Position numbers and translations under genes: made by a program. Below the pieces are notes generated by a model. The model did no database searches, was not told the DNA's origin, and worked only from the letters and a program-made list of their open reading frames with translations. 64,000 bases of DNA from Cycas panzhihuaensis (taxonomy: Eukaryota > Cycadophyta): positions 176,397,741-176,461,740 of the forward strand of contig CM041465.1 in NCBI GenBank assembly GCA_023213395.1, in the 5' to 3' direction. This document shows positions 33,227-46,567 of the stretch, piece by piece. The first letter of the stretch is position 1; each line of letters starts with the position of its first letter.

Positions 33227-34700
33227 TTACCTTTGGAACTGTTCAAACTTCACCTTTTGCAGTAGTTTAGTGAAGATATTGGCCACTTGATCTGCTATGG
33301 GTAAGTATTCCAGTTGAATTATGTCGTCATGAACAAGTTCTCTAATCATATGGACTTTCGTACTTATGTATTTGGTATGATTATGAAATATAAGTTTTTT
33401 TACCATACAGATTACTGATTGATTATTCACATAAAGGCCGATAGGACTTGTTTGAGTGATATTCAATGTTTCCAATAATTTGCTAAGCCATATCACCTCC
33501 TTACTGGTCTCAAAAGTAGCAATGTATTCAACTTTGACAGTTGAATCTACAACTATCTTCTGTCATTTAGATCTCCATGATATTGGTGTTGTTCCAAGAA
33601 ATGCTATATACCTAAACATAGATCTTCTTGTATCTTTATCTCCTATAAAGTCTGAGTCTGTATATGCAAAAAGCTTGTGGTTTGAATTAGGTCATATAAC
33701 AGACCATATTTGTTAATTGTCTTAAGGTATCTCAACACTCGCACTACTACCTACCAATGATTCTACTTAGGATTTGCCATGTAACAAGCAAGAATGTCAA
33801 TAGAATATGCAATATCTGGCCTTGTATTGGTAGTGTAGATAAGATTACCTACAAGTTTCCTATAGAGTATTGCATCTACCTCCCTAGTATTACCATCAGC
33901 TGAGAGTTTGGTATTAGGGTCCATAGGTAAAAGCACTAGTTGAGACCACTTGATTAGCTAGAGGGTACTTTAATTTCCAAGTAATATTTCATCAAACTGA
34001 GGTCAGACAATTTGAATGTTTTTTCAAGGTCCTTTTTCATCTGGCTTATTGCATATTCACTATTACCCGTTACTAGCATGTCATCTATAAAGATTATGAG
34101 ATAAGTGACTTTATCCTTATAGCACTTGATGAACAATGTTGCATTAATATTTTAGTAGTCATAGACCTCATATCTAAGTTACCTCATTCTTTCAAACAAC
34201 TTAGCAAACTAAGCACAAGGGGCTTGTTTAAGGTTGTATAAGGACTTTTTGAGCCTATAAACCTTATGGTCTTAACTTTCAATCTCATATCATTCTAGCT
34301 GAGCCATGTAAATTTCATCTTCAAGATCTCCATTGAGAAATGTAGTCTTAATATCAAGTTGGTGGATTTTTCAACCCTGTTGAGTATCCAAGGCTACAAG
34401 AATTCTAATTATAGGCCACTTGGTTGTAGGTGCAAAGACTTCAATATAGTTGATACCTTCCCTTTATGTAAATCCTTTAGCTACCAACCTCACCCTGTGT
34501 TTTTCAAGGGTGTCGTCTGATCTATATTTTTTTTTGAACACTTATTTATTTTGAACTACCTTTCTACTAAGTGGTAGATCAATGAGCTCCTATGTACTCT
34601 TCTTAATAAGAGATTAGTACTCTTCATTCATGGAATTTCTCCAAGCTACATGCTTCACAACTTCTTGGTATATTAGAGGCTCTTCATTAAGAGTAAGGTG
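33227..34700 (-). pseudogene. Copia-A2 reverse transcriptase and RNase H
   Basis: Same domains as in Copia-A1. The RT catalytic motif is intact here: YLIIFIDDMLVTG near 34070-34110, followed by KTFKLSDLSLMKYYL. RNase H has VEYIATFE, NNQSVICMVKK, TKYISTKVHMIRE and ADQVANIFTKLLQK. The end of RNase H keeps Gln codons that are stops in Copia-A1. Stops and small shifts elsewhere make it a pseudogene. Confidence 0.92.
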
Positions 34701-36600
34701 CAGTTCTACTAGTTCAAGCTTAGTATATAATAATTCATGTATCCTTTCTCTATGGGCACTTCAAGTGCCAATTTTACCCACCTTATCTGGTCATATGTCC
34801 TTATTGAGTTAGCGCACTTCTCAAGATCCTCGAGTTGGGAATGAGTTCCTTATTTCCTCAACTTCTTGGTTCTCATCTTGTTTATTAAAATGATTATTTT
34901 GTGAGAAGGATGTTGATGCACCTGAGGAAGATGGTCCTTCTACCACTATTTTGTATTTGTTAACTAAAGGTAGAGAGGATGGTTCTTCTATAATGGCTTT
35001 GCCTTTGTCAACTCTACTATCTCCAAAGGATGGTGCTAGATACTCATTGATTTAGAGTCACAACTTCTATCCTAAGAGACTCTATTATTAGTTTCCAATA
35101 TTTAGAGTAATTTATGTTTATCCCTCCCTCTCCCCCTAAATTTTAGAATCTAAACATTATACTTAATAACATTATTATAGCGGTGTGAGGGTACTTTGGA
35201 GTCTGGTCTAAGCAATTGATCCTTTGTCTCTGTAAAAATGACATCTTTGGTAATGATAAATTTTCATTATGAAGGTTTAAAGACCTTATACCTTTTCTTA
35301 TCCATAGGGTATTCAACAAAGATGCCTTTAAGTACCCTTGTCTAGAGTTTATTTTGATCTAAATCTAGAATGTGGGCATAGCATGTAGAGCCAAATATTT
35401 TGAAGTAGTGAATAATAGGGGCTTGTCCTAACCACTTTTCACTAAGTAATTTTCCTTCCTTTGATGGGCTAACAACATTGGTACAATAAACAACTGTCTA
35501 AATGGCTTCAACCCATAGGTAGGTAAGTACATTTTTGTATACTAACGTAGCTTGATCCATGTTCATAATTATCCTGTTCATGCACTTGATAACTCCATTT
35601 TATTATGTGGTACTTACTACTATTGTTTAATGCTTAATGCCATTATCTCAAAAGTAGCTTTTAAACTCATGTGAAGTATATTTACCACCATTATCAGATC
35701 AAAGACATTTGAGTTGATAACCTGACTCTTTTCCAGTGCATGCTTTGGATTATTTGAATACGTGGAAGGCTTTATCTTTCTTGTGTAGAAAAACTACCCA
35801 TACTTTTCTAGTGAAATCATCAATGAAAGAGATGTAATATAACTTGCCCTTCAATGAAGGAATGGGCATTGGTCTGCACAGATTAGAGTATTCCAATTAT
35901 AATGGATGGCTTAATTTCCATTGACTTTTAGGAAAGGGTTATCGATGAGATTTAATAATGATACAAGCTTCACATTTAAAGGGCTTAGAGGAGAACTTTT
36001 GAAGATTTAGAAGAGTGATAGAAAGATCTTTAAGTCTATAAATATGAACATGGCCTATATGAGAATGCTAAAAAGCTTCTGGTAATAATGTTGGGTGGGT
36101 CAAGATGGAAGTAAATGCAAATTCTTCATTAGTATATAGGCTTTGGGCACAATGGGATTCAGAAGATAGAGAGTTATTCAGTAAAAAGAGTTTGCCAGAG
36201 AGATATCTAATCAAGACCACTTGATTAACTAGAGGGTAAATGACCTGGAGTGTCTAGTTATTTGTAGTTACACTCAGATTAAATCCATGAGAGACAAGTG
36301 TGGATAAGGAAAGTAGGTTTTGTTTAAGATTAGGTATGTATAAGACATTAAGCAATGTAAAATCTTTTAAGCTTAGGAGTCTTAGGTGAATGTTACTAAT
36401 TCCTTCAACAGGTTATGATTTATTAGCTATGTGGACAACTTCTTGAATATTTGAGTCAAATGTTTGATATAGATTGTGATTACATATCATATGTTGAGTT
36501 GCTCCTGTGTCCATGATCCATTGTCCATCAATTGAATCCACACTATTTACAATTCCAATAGGGATTGGTATTAGTGAAGGGAATTCACAAGTGATATATC
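34701..36600 (-). pseudogene. Copia-A2 protease, integrase and linker
   Basis: Protease is well kept at 36413-36560: GQWIMDTGATQHMICNHN with the DTGA active site. The integrase core has the same Asn for the first catalytic Asp (YSNLCRPMP) as Copia-A1, and the Glu is changed to Lys in NGVIKCMNR. The stop in EAI*T and the double stop after KPS near 35265 also match Copia-A1. These shared lesions are discussed as a finding. The linker to RT is acidic and Ser-rich as in Copia-A1. Confidence 0.88.
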
Positions 36601-37720
36601 CACATTGAGCTTCAAAGTGTCTCTTTAGTTGTTCAATGGAATTTGATGCTAAAGATCCCTCAATTCTTTGAAAGTGTGCCTGTATAAAACCTATACCACT
36701 AAATGATTCTTCACAAGTTTCTTCAACATTGCAAGCTCCATGTTTTTGTTGGAACTTAGCCAACTTATAAGTAGCAGTTCTGTAGTCTTTTGCTAAGTGT
36801 CCTTTATAGTTACATCAATTGCATATAATAGTTTGATTACCAATCCCTAAAGAGGTATTGGTTTGGCCTGACTGTCTTGCTCTTTGTTGAGGTGACCCTT
36901 GGCCTTGAGACTATCAAGGCTATGACTGAGGGTTTGATTGACTTTGTGGATGATTTTCCATATTTTTTCATCTTCCTCTTGCTTGGTTATTTCCTCTATA
37001 ACAAAAGGGACCTTGATTTTTTATGTAGCAAACTTCTTCTTCCACCTCAAAGGCTATATTTGGAAGAGAGTTAGAAACTACAAAGTTGGTATCAAAGGTC
37101 TTGTCAAATTCTATAAACTTCTCGGCAAGTGCTTCGAAGTTGAGTGTCTTCAATGTTCCACTAGATTAAAGACTTTCAAGCAAGTTTCTATAATTAAGGA
37201 CATGTAGATATGATTGGATCAAGAATGCCCAAGTGATACATTAGATCTTAAAATCTTTATCAATTACCTATGTTATTGGTCGAAGGAAATTTATTATCTT
37301 ATGAGCTCATCCCTTTTGTATTTTTAATTTGTTCATTTTTAGAATAAGATGAACAAATTCTAAATCTAATTTGGTATCAAAATTCTTCTTGAGAACTTTA
37401 AGGACCTTCCAGGTTGTATCATGTTATTGTTCATTTATCAATTTGTGAAAGGAGTGATCAGTAACTAAAAGAATTTCTACATGAATTTTTTCATTATCTA
37501 TCTTCCATTGTAATTTGGTTGCAACATCTGTAGGAGCTATTGAGGTGGATCCACCAAAAGCAGGTGTTGTAGCTATTACTGGTATGACGGATGTAGGCTA
37601 CAAATAGGCTCTCTAAAGGACTTCATACTTTGTAGCATTTTTAACTCCAATGTACTACAAATCCCAATTTTCTTTGCCTTTCAATATGTAGTTGACATTT
37701 TACTTAAATTAAGATGACAT
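36601..37720 (-). pseudogene. Copia-A2 gag
   Basis: The start ATG at 37720 corresponds to that of Copia-A1. The core reads ATKLQWKIDNEKIHVEILLV, then TWKVLKVLKKNFDTKLD. The C-terminal part (36968-37153) has FEALAEKFIEFDKTFDTN and an Arg/Gly patch. The zinc knuckle near 36795-36830 keeps CNYKGHLAKD but has lost the last Cys. Several stops. Confidence 0.85.
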
Positions 37721-39594
37721 GGTGATGATAAAATAGAAGAGATGATAGAAGTATGTGCCACTAACACGTGTTACTAATACACTTAGTATAGTAGGGATGT
37801 AGAAATGAATGCTATGATGAGAAGCAAGCAATAATTAAGTATTTTTCAATAACTATAAAAAATGAGTATAAGCAATGATGCAAGAATGAGGCCTAATGTA
37901 TAGCTAGCAAAGAGTGGTGATGTGTCATGCCACTAATCTCTAACTTATGTCCAAATATAGGTGAGGCTTCGATGCCTAAGGTTTCCAATATACGATTAGG
38001 GCCTTCACCCGTGATACCTACACTTGTATTTGGTGATGAAATCTAAGTCACAGTGGAGCCCAGGTACTCTCAGTCCTCACCTAGTTCACCAATGAGCAAC
38101 TATATACTTCCTTCGAAGAGTCAAACGGTACATGCATATCCCACAGCTATGATGGATATTCGACCATATTAATTTTAATCTTGCATTAAGGTTTTCAGTT
38201 TTCTTGGGTGGTTATCAGGATTATCCCTGATTGGAGGCTGTAGGTATGGCTAACTTGTCCCTCCACCACTACTTCGATTAAGACCAGACGCAATATGAAA
38301 CTCAAACCTCCTTAAGGACCTAGTATTTAGCCAATCGTGGTCTATTTCAACCAAGGTAAGTGCGCGCACAAGTCAAGAACTAGTAGTATAAAACTGAAAT
38401 AGAAAGTTATCAAATATACTTACTTACTTTTCGTGCTTGCTTTGATGTTATTGCTACTTTTTATAATGCTTTATTCTATGTATGAAAATAGAAAAAGTAT
38501 ACTAGATTTAGTAAGGGAACCAAATGTTGCTTCTAATCTAAGGTTTTCCTTACTTTAGTACAATGTTCCTAAATATATTTTTAAAAATTTTAATACAAAA
38601 GCCATAATGAGCTAAAATATGGGTCAACTTGCCACTAAAATATTGATTTTTCTAAATCTATATGTATGTTATTTTGCCCTATTTTATGATTTCTTCACAA
38701 AATTTACAAATAATGATAAATGGGTAATTTTTTCTAAAAATTACAAATATGAAGGCCTAAATAATGGAAGTTGAATTTATGACAGAAGGAAAAAGTGTTT
38801 AGAATATTATTTTTAATAGAGTACTAAAGTCAACTTTTTGAAAAGGCATAAAAATGCTTTGCTAAAAAAAACACAAAAGTAGAATCCTGTCAAATCCACT
38901 ATCTCAGAATCTAAACTTTAATATGTCAAAAGTTATATTTTTAAATGTACATCAATTTTTCCTTCTACACCATTTCCAAAATTAGCTAAAAACTTACTTG
39001 AAATGCCCTCACAATGTCCTTTGTGGGGTTAAGTAGGTAAATTCATCAACTGTGAGAAAACCACATAAATCTCACTAACAAGTGGATGAAATTTGATGAG
39101 ATTTATCTTAAAATGATTCTAATACATAAATCTACCAGATCCCTCAATAAAACTTTCATATTTTTAGGTTATAATTAAAGGATTTCATTGGAAAAAGTGC
39201 CTTAAGTCACTTATCCGTAAATTTTACCCTTTTATCTTAGCCAAAACTCATTGTTATAGGCTGAATATGAAGTTGATCTAGAAGAAAAAAATGATCCCCT
39301 AATCAAAGTAACCCTACATGCTAAATTTCATCAAAATATGAGATGGTCAAATTTTTCATAAAATTGTAGGCCTTTAATGCTTCCAGGAATGTTCTTGCAA
39401 TAGAACGACTTCAAAAACCTATATTTTCCACCTCTAAAATTATACATACATAGAAAAAGTAGTAACATATAAAGTACTATAATTTTAAGCTCTCAAAATA
39501 TTAAAATTGATGAATGCATTTACTTCACATTAAACATGAAGGAGAGGCAAAATGACTCCATGTAAGTGGAATGGAGTGAATAGATTCCCTTCTA
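37721..39594 (-). other. Long untranslated leader of Copia-A2
   Basis: About 1.9 kb, similar along its length to the Copia-A1 leader. No coding domain. Confidence 0.8.
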
Positions 39595-39606
39595 GCTATG
39601 ATACCA
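39595..39606 (-). other. Primer-binding site of Copia-A2
   Basis: Minus strand TGGTATCATAGC, one mismatch from the initiator-Met-type site, adjoining the 5' LTR. Confidence 0.88.
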
Positions 39607-39918
39607 TAGGAAGAAAGGATGAATCTAGGGAATAAATCACTGACATGTACACAATGGCAATGGAGAGTGAAAAAGAGATGAAATAAGATATGAGAGCAAG
39701 CTTAGAGGTGAGAATAAATAATGACTCCCTCCTTGAGATTTCGCCTTTTATTATTGAGGGTGGTATTAAGGTTAGGATTTTCCTACCTAATGACATGAAC
39801 CTGAAATTACATCTGAATGCATATAAAGTGTATTTCATTAAGAGACTAATGCTAACAATATATCCTAAGGTCATATAATTAATCTATATAAATGACCTTC
39901 ATACATTAACCTCTTTCA
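39607..39918 (-). repeat. 5' LTR of Copia-A2
   Basis: 312 bp; the outer end is TGAAAGAGG on the minus strand, while the inner end has changed from TTCA to CCTA. Confidence 0.94.
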
Positions 39919-39923
39919 TCTTA

Positions 39924-41260
39924 GACTTTCTATTGATCATGTACAAATCAAATTCTTGAAGTAATGAAGACCACTTACCTAATTGACTAGTAAGGTTAGA
40001 CAAGGTAAGTAAATACCTTATAGGATCTGATTAGATAATAAGATGGACCTTATTTCTAAGGAGGTAGTAGCGAAGCTTCTTAGTAGCAAAAACTAAAGCA
40101 AGGCAATCTTTCTTAGGAAAAGGATAATGAAGCTCGTCCACTATGAGGGTCCTGCTAATGAAATAGATAGCCCTTTTTTTACCAAAATCATTCTCTTGTG
40201 CTAGCATCGCTGCTAATGATTCCTCAGTAGTTGAAGCATATAAAATGAATGGCTTATCAAACCTTGGCGAAGCAAGAACTGGAGCAGAAACTAAGGCTTG
40301 CTTCAGATTTTTAAAGGACTCTTGGACTTGAGGAGTCCATTGCAGTTTAGCATCTTTCTTCAAAAGATTAGTGATGGGCTTAGTATTTAAGGTGAAGTCA
40401 GTAATAAAATGTCTTAAGAAACTAAGTGTACCTAGAAAAGATTTGATCTATTTTTGAGTCTTGGGAGGAGGCATTTGGATAATAGCCTCAATATTTTTAG
40501 GATCAATTCTAATCCCATCTTGAGAAATGATGTTCCCCAATATCTTCCCTAACATAACGACAAAAATACATTTGGAAGGGTTGAAACACAAGTGATACTT
40601 TTTATACCTTTCAAAAATAGTTCTCAAATCATGAAAATGATCATATCTCTTGCGTGAAAGGGCAAGCATATCATCTAAATATATGGTAATAATATTGCTA
40701 ATCAAGTCATAAGAACTATGGACCATAGCTCTTTGATACATCATACCAGCATTCTTCAATTCAGATGGCATGACTTTATAAACAAAGGTGCCCCAAGGAG
40801 CGGTAAAATAGTCTTATGGCAGTCACAAGGTATAATAGAAATCTGATTGTATCCTGAAAAACTATCCATAAGAGACATTACCTCAAAACTAGTCATTTGA
40901 TCCTAAATCTAATCAAGAAAGGGAAGAAGAAAGTTGTCTTTGGGACATGCATCATTGATGTCACAAAAGTTAACGTAGATTCAAATCATACTGTTCTTCT
41001 TTACTAGAGGAACTATATTAGAGATCCATTGAGAATAGTCAACACTCTTGATGAATCTAGCTCTTAACAACTTCTCTACCTCTTACTTAATAGCAAGAGA
41101 GAGGCGAGGATAGATAGGGAATTGCTTTTACCATTTGGGTTTTATACCAGGAATTACTGTAATGTTATGTTTAATGATTTGGGAGTCAAGGCCTTATATA
41201 TCTTTATAGTCCCATGCAAAGTCTGAGTAGAACTCATTGAAGAGATCCCTAAACTAGGCA
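39924..41260 (-). pseudogene. Gypsy-1 reverse transcriptase and RNase H
   Basis: Minus strand. RT begins near 41250 with FAWDYKDI and GLDSQIIKHNITVIPG, then EVEKLLRARFIKSVDY, NIVPLVKKNS, NDACPKDNFLLP and MDSFSGYNQI. The catalytic IYLDDMLALS at about 40660-40690 is intact. It continues through FNPSKCIFVV to RNase H: PFILYASTTEESLAAMLAQ, KRAIYFISRTL and YPFPKKDCLALVFATKKLRYYL (40031-40363). A few TAG stops interrupt RT. After KWSSLLQEFDLYMINRKSKM the sequence is cut by Copia-A2, and integrase follows beyond it. Strong similarity to plant gypsy pol in order and motifs. Confidence 0.93.
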
Positions 41261-41975
41261 ATCTCTTAGGGAGTACAACTAGCTTATAACTTGATAATTC
41301 TAGTCAATAATCAATAATCACTCAATTGATATTGATATCATCCTTAATAATCTCAATGTAGAACAAAGGTATATCATTTGGTACATGGGTAGAATGGCTA
41401 GACAAGGTAGCCAAATCAAAAGTATATGTGGAAGTAGGTGAGGAAACTACTGCAGGGACTCCCAACGTATCAAACAAAAGTTGACATTGCTCAGGGTAAC
41501 ATGTTAGCAAATCAATGATCGATATGCTTGCTAGAATGGTTTTTAACTCTTCTACTAAAGAGAAAGATCCATCCTTTATACTAGAGGGAATCAACCTAAA
41601 CCTAATAGGAAATGGAGGTACTAAAGGTAAAGAGTTAGGATTCCTCACCATCAAATCATCAGATGATTTAGATGGACCTATACTCTTTGTGGTCTCCACC
41701 ATGTTTATTGTTTTCTTGGTGTCACTACCTGTAGGAGGTGGGTGGGATTGATTAGTGTTTCATTTTGTTAAAGCATTTGTGGGAGCAGCAGTCTTTTTTG
41801 ATGAATTAAGGCTTGAAGGTCTGTCTTCATTGTCTTGTATCTACTTTTCCTTGCCTTTATCATCTTTACTAGTTTTGTCACCATGTTGAGGCAATGGATC
41901 CTTGTAGATCATTTGGTCTTATAATGACTTGGAAGAATAGTTTACTTGAGTGTTTGTGTTATGAGCTGCATTTAG
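41261..41975 (-). pseudogene. Gypsy-1 gag-pol linker (protease not clear)
   Basis: The frame at 41322-41702 starts MVETTKSIGPSKSS and ends with PLFYIEIIKDDININ. It is open but shows no clear D-T/S-G protease motif. It probably covers the region between Gag and protease, with the protease decayed or deleted between here and RT. Its phase is that of gag, different from RT. Confidence 0.5.
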
Positions 41976-43620
41976 AATAGTTCAGTACTCACTCTTATCA
42001 TGTGCATCTGTTTGATGATAGGAGCACCATTTCATCTTTCTAGATGGAGGACAATGTGGGGGAGGAGCTTGTTTCTTCCTTCCCTTGGTCAAGTGAATGA
42101 ATTTGGTCTCTTGTGAGGGTTGAGATTGAGATGGACCATCAATACATAACTTAGTATTGATCGCATGCTCAAGTGATCTAATTAAAGAAGTAAGATGATT
42201 GTATGTAGGCTCAAGATGGGTAGCCTTTATAAGATGAACTAGTTCTTTAGAAGGCATAGGTTTCCCACCCTTCTTGATACCTACTTGTATTTTGAATGTC
42301 TCTAGGGCCAAATAATGGTCAGTTGCTTCCTTGTACATTTGAGGACCAAGTTATGAAACTTCTAAATGCACATGGGGCTTCAATACATTTGTAAATAGAT
42401 CAAATAACAAACTAGGATCAAGGTATGAATGACAAGCATACACTTGGTCCTGAAATCTCCTATCGAAATCTCTTGAAGTTTTATCATGGTTTTGTTTAAT
42501 TACTAATAAGGATTTGATGCCTGATTCAAACAGTCTCGTTACATTAAAATAGTTGATAAAGGAGTCAATTAATTATTGAAATGAGAGAATGGAGGCTGAA
42601 GGGAGGTAATAAAACCACTTCAAGGTATCACCTTGAAGTGATTTAGGAAATAAGCACATCATAACATAGTCGTATGGCATAAAATCTGTACAAACGAGTA
42701 TAAATGCCTATATATGAGAGGCAGGGTCTTGAGAAGAGTCACTAGAAAATTTAGGCAACTTAGGAAGGAATGGAGGCATAGGTGACAATAAGACCTCGTA
42801 CAGGAAGGGAGACTTCATATAATTTGGGAAGGGCCTCCTTAGCTTCAATGTAGTAGGACGTTGAGATAAGGATGATGGATGAGAAGTAGATGCATAAGTA
42901 GGTTGTTAGGATTGTGATTGTTATTGTGAAATGTCATGAGATGAGAGAGTAGAGGGAGAAACAAACCATGTTGCAAGGTTAACCAAAGAATTAGTTTATG
43001 GTATAAGGTTTTGAGGGAAACTTGAGTTGAAGGTGTATAAAGGATTGGATTGTGGGGTAGGTCTAAGAATATATGAAAAGGAAGTAGGATTATAAGTCCT
43101 CAAAGGTTGTGATTATCCTATCAAAGCATGTGGATGAGCTAAACAAAGATGAAAAACATGTTGCAATGATGAAATCACGTTAGACACTCTAGGGGATGGT
43201 GGGCAAGGTCTAGCACCATGGGACCAAGCGATATGTGATGCATAAGTGGGTACTTGAGTGGTAGAAGAAATAGGATATGAAGAGGCAATCCTAGTAGAGT
43301 AAGGATGAATCAGTCATAAACTAGGTGAGGCCATGACCACTTGATTGAAAGTGGGTATGTGCATGGCACTAGGAATGCCATGAACAACAATGGTGATATC
43401 ACCTCTATAAGTAGGAGGTATGGAATGGGAAGAATGGATCTAAGCTTGTTATCTAGGAGAGATTGATGAGGTTGCAAATGAGTCAATTTGTGGTTGTCAA
43501 CTTCCTCTACAGGTAGGGAATGAGGTCATGACATGGGCCTTGGTGAAGGGGGATGAGAAGGGTGAGGAGATCGCATGGTATCAGGTGAAGGGTCTACCTT
43601 AATCAACTCATAGTCTTCAC
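41976..43620 (-). pseudogene. Gypsy-1 gag
   Basis: Minus strand. Near 42590-42640 is a Gag core signature, KWFYYLPSASILSFQ followed by FINYFNVTR. Further on, MYKEATDHYLALETFKIQ starts an open stretch (41982-42338) that ends in a zinc-knuckle-like WCSYHQTDAHDKSEY (form C-x2-H-x4-H-x4-C with the last Cys lost). The N-terminal half is Pro/Ser/His-rich with many stops. The start codon cannot be fixed. Confidence 0.75.
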
Positions 43621-44113
43621 CTAAGGGATCAATTTGATTATGTTATGGTAGAGATGATATGGTATGAGTCTCCAAGTAAAATGGGTCATGGTAAGAAGGC
43701 ATACATAATGGGCTAGGGATCCTAGTAAGGATTGTCTCAGGGAAAGATGGATGTAGTTGACCGGAAGGTGGTTCTTCTTATGTGAATGAAGGATCTACAA
43801 AAGAAGAATCATTAGGATATTGAGAAGGTTCTAGTTATCCCTACTCCACTGGTATGTTATATAATTAGGTTGAATCTTTGAGAATATAAATGTATGTGTC
43901 ATGTGCTTAAAGTTTTGAAGATTCAATATAAGATGATGAAACGTCCTAACCAAAGTGTAATGGGCACACTTGGGAATCAAGTGGAAGGCATTGAAGTCTC
44001 AATAAATGCATATGGGTAGGTGTTGTTGTTTCTATAGCTTTACTTGAGGATAAATGGTGGATCCCTAGTGGAGTTTCCAGAAAGATGGTTGGTTCTTAGG
44101 GGTTCTTAGGTTT
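43621..44113 (-). other. Gypsy-1 leader or start of gag
   Basis: Between the PBS and recognisable Gag. Partly open on the minus strand (Tyr/Pro/Asp-rich) but not assignable. Confidence 0.45.
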
Positions 44114-44133
44114 GATCCCTAGTGGAGTTGCCA
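44114..44133 (-). other. Primer-binding site region of Gypsy-1
   Basis: Minus strand TGGCAACTCCACTAGGGATC, seven bases after the LTR end. It has the TGGCnACTCC form seen in plant gypsy elements of the Tat type; I cannot name the tRNA with certainty. Confidence 0.65.
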
Positions 44134-44139
44134 GAAAGA

Positions 44140-46567
44140 TGGTTGCGCACCTAGGGGGGGGCTAAACTTAATATCTCTTGATTACTTTTTATAATTAAAG
44201 TTGGTAGACACAAAGCTTAAGAAGACCTAAGGGACCATCTTTGCCTAACTTCTAAGGAGGAGTCTTCACCTAGTAGTGTCGTCTGATAAAGTATGAATGG
44301 ATACAACAAAAGGTGTGGATATGAAATGGGGTGATGGAATTTACTAATCTACACAACTTGATGAAGGAGTTCTAAGTTTAAAGCTGCACTGATAATATCC
44401 TTCCTAGGGACTCCTCTCGTACGATCCTTTCAAACTTTTGAGTTTTACTAAGATGTGAGGGAGGGTAAGCTAATAGAAAGGTGGTTTGTCTTGTCTTAGT
44501 TTCTTGCCTTAGTTTGTATTCACTTTGTTTATCTTTCTTTAGGTTTTGTTCTTATTTCTAGATTATGATATGATAGCAACAAAGAAATAAATCCAAGAGA
44601 GTAAGATAAATCTATGTAGTCAAAGAAACTATAAGATTAAACTAACATAAATCCGCCCCCCCCCCCCCCATGTTCTTTTTTTTAAATCAAAAGCAAACAA
44701 ACTAAAAATAATGCATATAAGTTCTCTTCTATTTTTTTGTACTTTTCAAAATGAAAGATGCACATGAAACTATAAAAAGGCTTTCCTATATGCAATATGC
44801 ACATTTCACTTCAAAAAAAATGATGCTACTCAAAATCTAAAATTCACTGTAGGATGTTTATGCAAGTTTCTTTTAAAAGAGATCAATCAACATGCAAAAC
44901 TAGCCAATATGCCTCAACTTTCATGCATGCAACAAATTCACTTAAAAAAGTAATGAATAATATAGAAAGAAGTGAGATACTTAAAAGAAACTAACGTTAT
45001 TTTCTAATAATTTTTAGACCTATGAGATGATGGATAAATCACAAATTTGAGCAATAATCATTCATATAAAACTAGTCCCCAAAGGTTCTATCACAATTGG
45101 AGTAGTAAGAGCTTGAAAAGGATCCTTAAACCCTATGCAAAAATTGAGAATTAGAAATATTCTAACCAAATAACATTCTCAAAATTTCATTCTCAAGGTA
45201 AAGAAGCTAACTTGAAAATAAAAGTGCATACAATTATAAGGATATAAGATAAAAAATTCTTTCCTATTATAAAGAATGCCTCAAAATGGCAATTTTCTTT
45301 TTAATTGACCAACTCTTACATGAACTTTCCTTCAAAACAAACCAAAGAAGGAAGAATAACAATCAAAATAGGCCAAACTAGAGCCCAATAACGCTAAAAG
45401 AGAGTGGCAAACCAACTGAAATACAAATTGCTATAATAGAGTGGCAAGAAATAACTAGATGTATGGTGGAGAGATGATCATGCTCCACCCTAGTTTACCC
45501 TTAAGAAACCCCACAAAGGGATGACCTTTTAATGTATATTTCAGTATCCAAAACCAATATGAGATCACTACAGTAATCAACCAAAGAAAGGAAAAGATTT
45601 TGAGCAAAAATCACCTTTAAAACACCATGAAATAAGCTAGAAATTTAATAAGAAAGATCTTACCAAATCAGAAGAAGTTTGAAACATAAAACTTGATAAA
45701 GATCTAAGAAAATGGAAGCTCATACTATCAATAGTCGAATAGTAACAATGCAACAATAAAACTCCTTCAAGATTTTATCCAAAAGTATTAAAAAAGATCA
45801 AGTTTCAGTCTCATAATAGTAGTCTCTAAGAAATTTAAAAAAAACTCCAAAAAATCTCATAAAACCAAAGTAAAATCACCTCTAACTCTTCTATCTACAA
45901 CCAGCAAAGACTCGAGAGTAATTCTAAGCATCGAAGGAATCAAATTCCACCAAATCTGGGCAGCAACATATAAAATTTTGGTGCACTTCAGTTTTTATTA
46001 CATGACAGTGAAAAATATGACCAATCATAATTTTCACCTACCAAAAATATAACTTTATTCTAAAAATATAACTAGTTGTGTTTTTGGCAGCGCTAAAATT
46101 GCGATAATAGTGAAGTGAAAATTTGATTTAAAAAAAAAAAAGAAAAAATTGATATTTGATGTAGATCTAATCATTAAATAACTTCATTAATAAATATATA
46201 AACCTAGAATTAGATGAAATGCATTAAATATAAGCCCTAAAAGTTAATCAACAACAAAATTTGGGTGAAATCTTAAAAATAAGATAAAAATGATAAGTTT
46301 TAAAGGAAACATATGGTTAAGTTGATCATGAAATAAAACTTTTGTGTTATAGTTTATATCATCAGTGGATAGTAGCAAAAATACAAGTTACTTCAACATT
46401 CATCACATTTCATTAATCAAAATCCATGCATCACCTCAAGAAAACATGGCCTAATCTATCAAATATAAACAACATCCATCAATTATCTTCTATGAAGTCA
46501 TATATACATATACTAACTTACCAATACAAATTAAGTACAAACCAAGAGGTCAGGTTTTAGTGAAACG
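44140..46567 (-). repeat. 5' LTR of Gypsy-1
   Basis: About 2428 bp, homologous along its length to 22714-25129. The outer terminus reads CGTTTC on the minus strand, against TGTCTC in the other copy. No matching target duplication flanks the pair. Confidence 0.88.
44656..44669. repeat. Poly-C run in the Gypsy-1 LTR
   Basis: Fourteen C in a row; the matching position of the other LTR (23230-23239) has nine to ten C, so it is a length-variable homopolymer. Confidence 0.9.

Larger units (their letters stand above)
32439..39918 (-). mobile_element. Copia-A2, full-length Ty1/copia element of the Copia-A family
   Basis: Same family as Copia-A1, opposite orientation. LTRs of 311 and 312 bp, PBS, long leader, gag, protease, integrase, RT, RNase H and polypurine tract are all present. 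The target duplication is TCTTG at 32434-32438 and TCTTA at 39919-39923 (one base changed). The LTRs differ at about 10% of positions by hand count, so it appears older than Copia-A1. It is inserted in Gypsy-1 pol between RNase H and integrase; removing it rejoins recognisable gypsy sequence. Confidence 0.96.
22714..46567 (-). mobile_element. Gypsy-1, giant Ty3/gypsy LTR retrotransposon (interrupted by Copia-A2)
   Basis: Two LTRs of about 2.4 kb enclose, on the minus strand, gag (43.6-42 kb), a linker, RT and RNase H (41.3-39.9 kb), integrase (32.4-31 kb) and a second RNase H (30.0-29.7 kb). Before the 3' LTR lies a divergent reading frame on the opposite strand (26.9-28.6 kb). Copia-A2 splits pol between RNase H and integrase. 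Without it, the element is about 16.4 kb. Very large size, long LTRs and an extra RNase H are features of the Tat/Ogre lineage; that assignment is inference. No target duplication was found, and a PBS follows both LTRs, so the low-coordinate LTR may be shared with another element. Confidence 0.85.

Noticed and set aside
44656-44669. Poly-C run as a regulatory G-quadruplex.
   Set aside because: A single homopolymer with length variation between LTR copies; no set of four separated G-runs.
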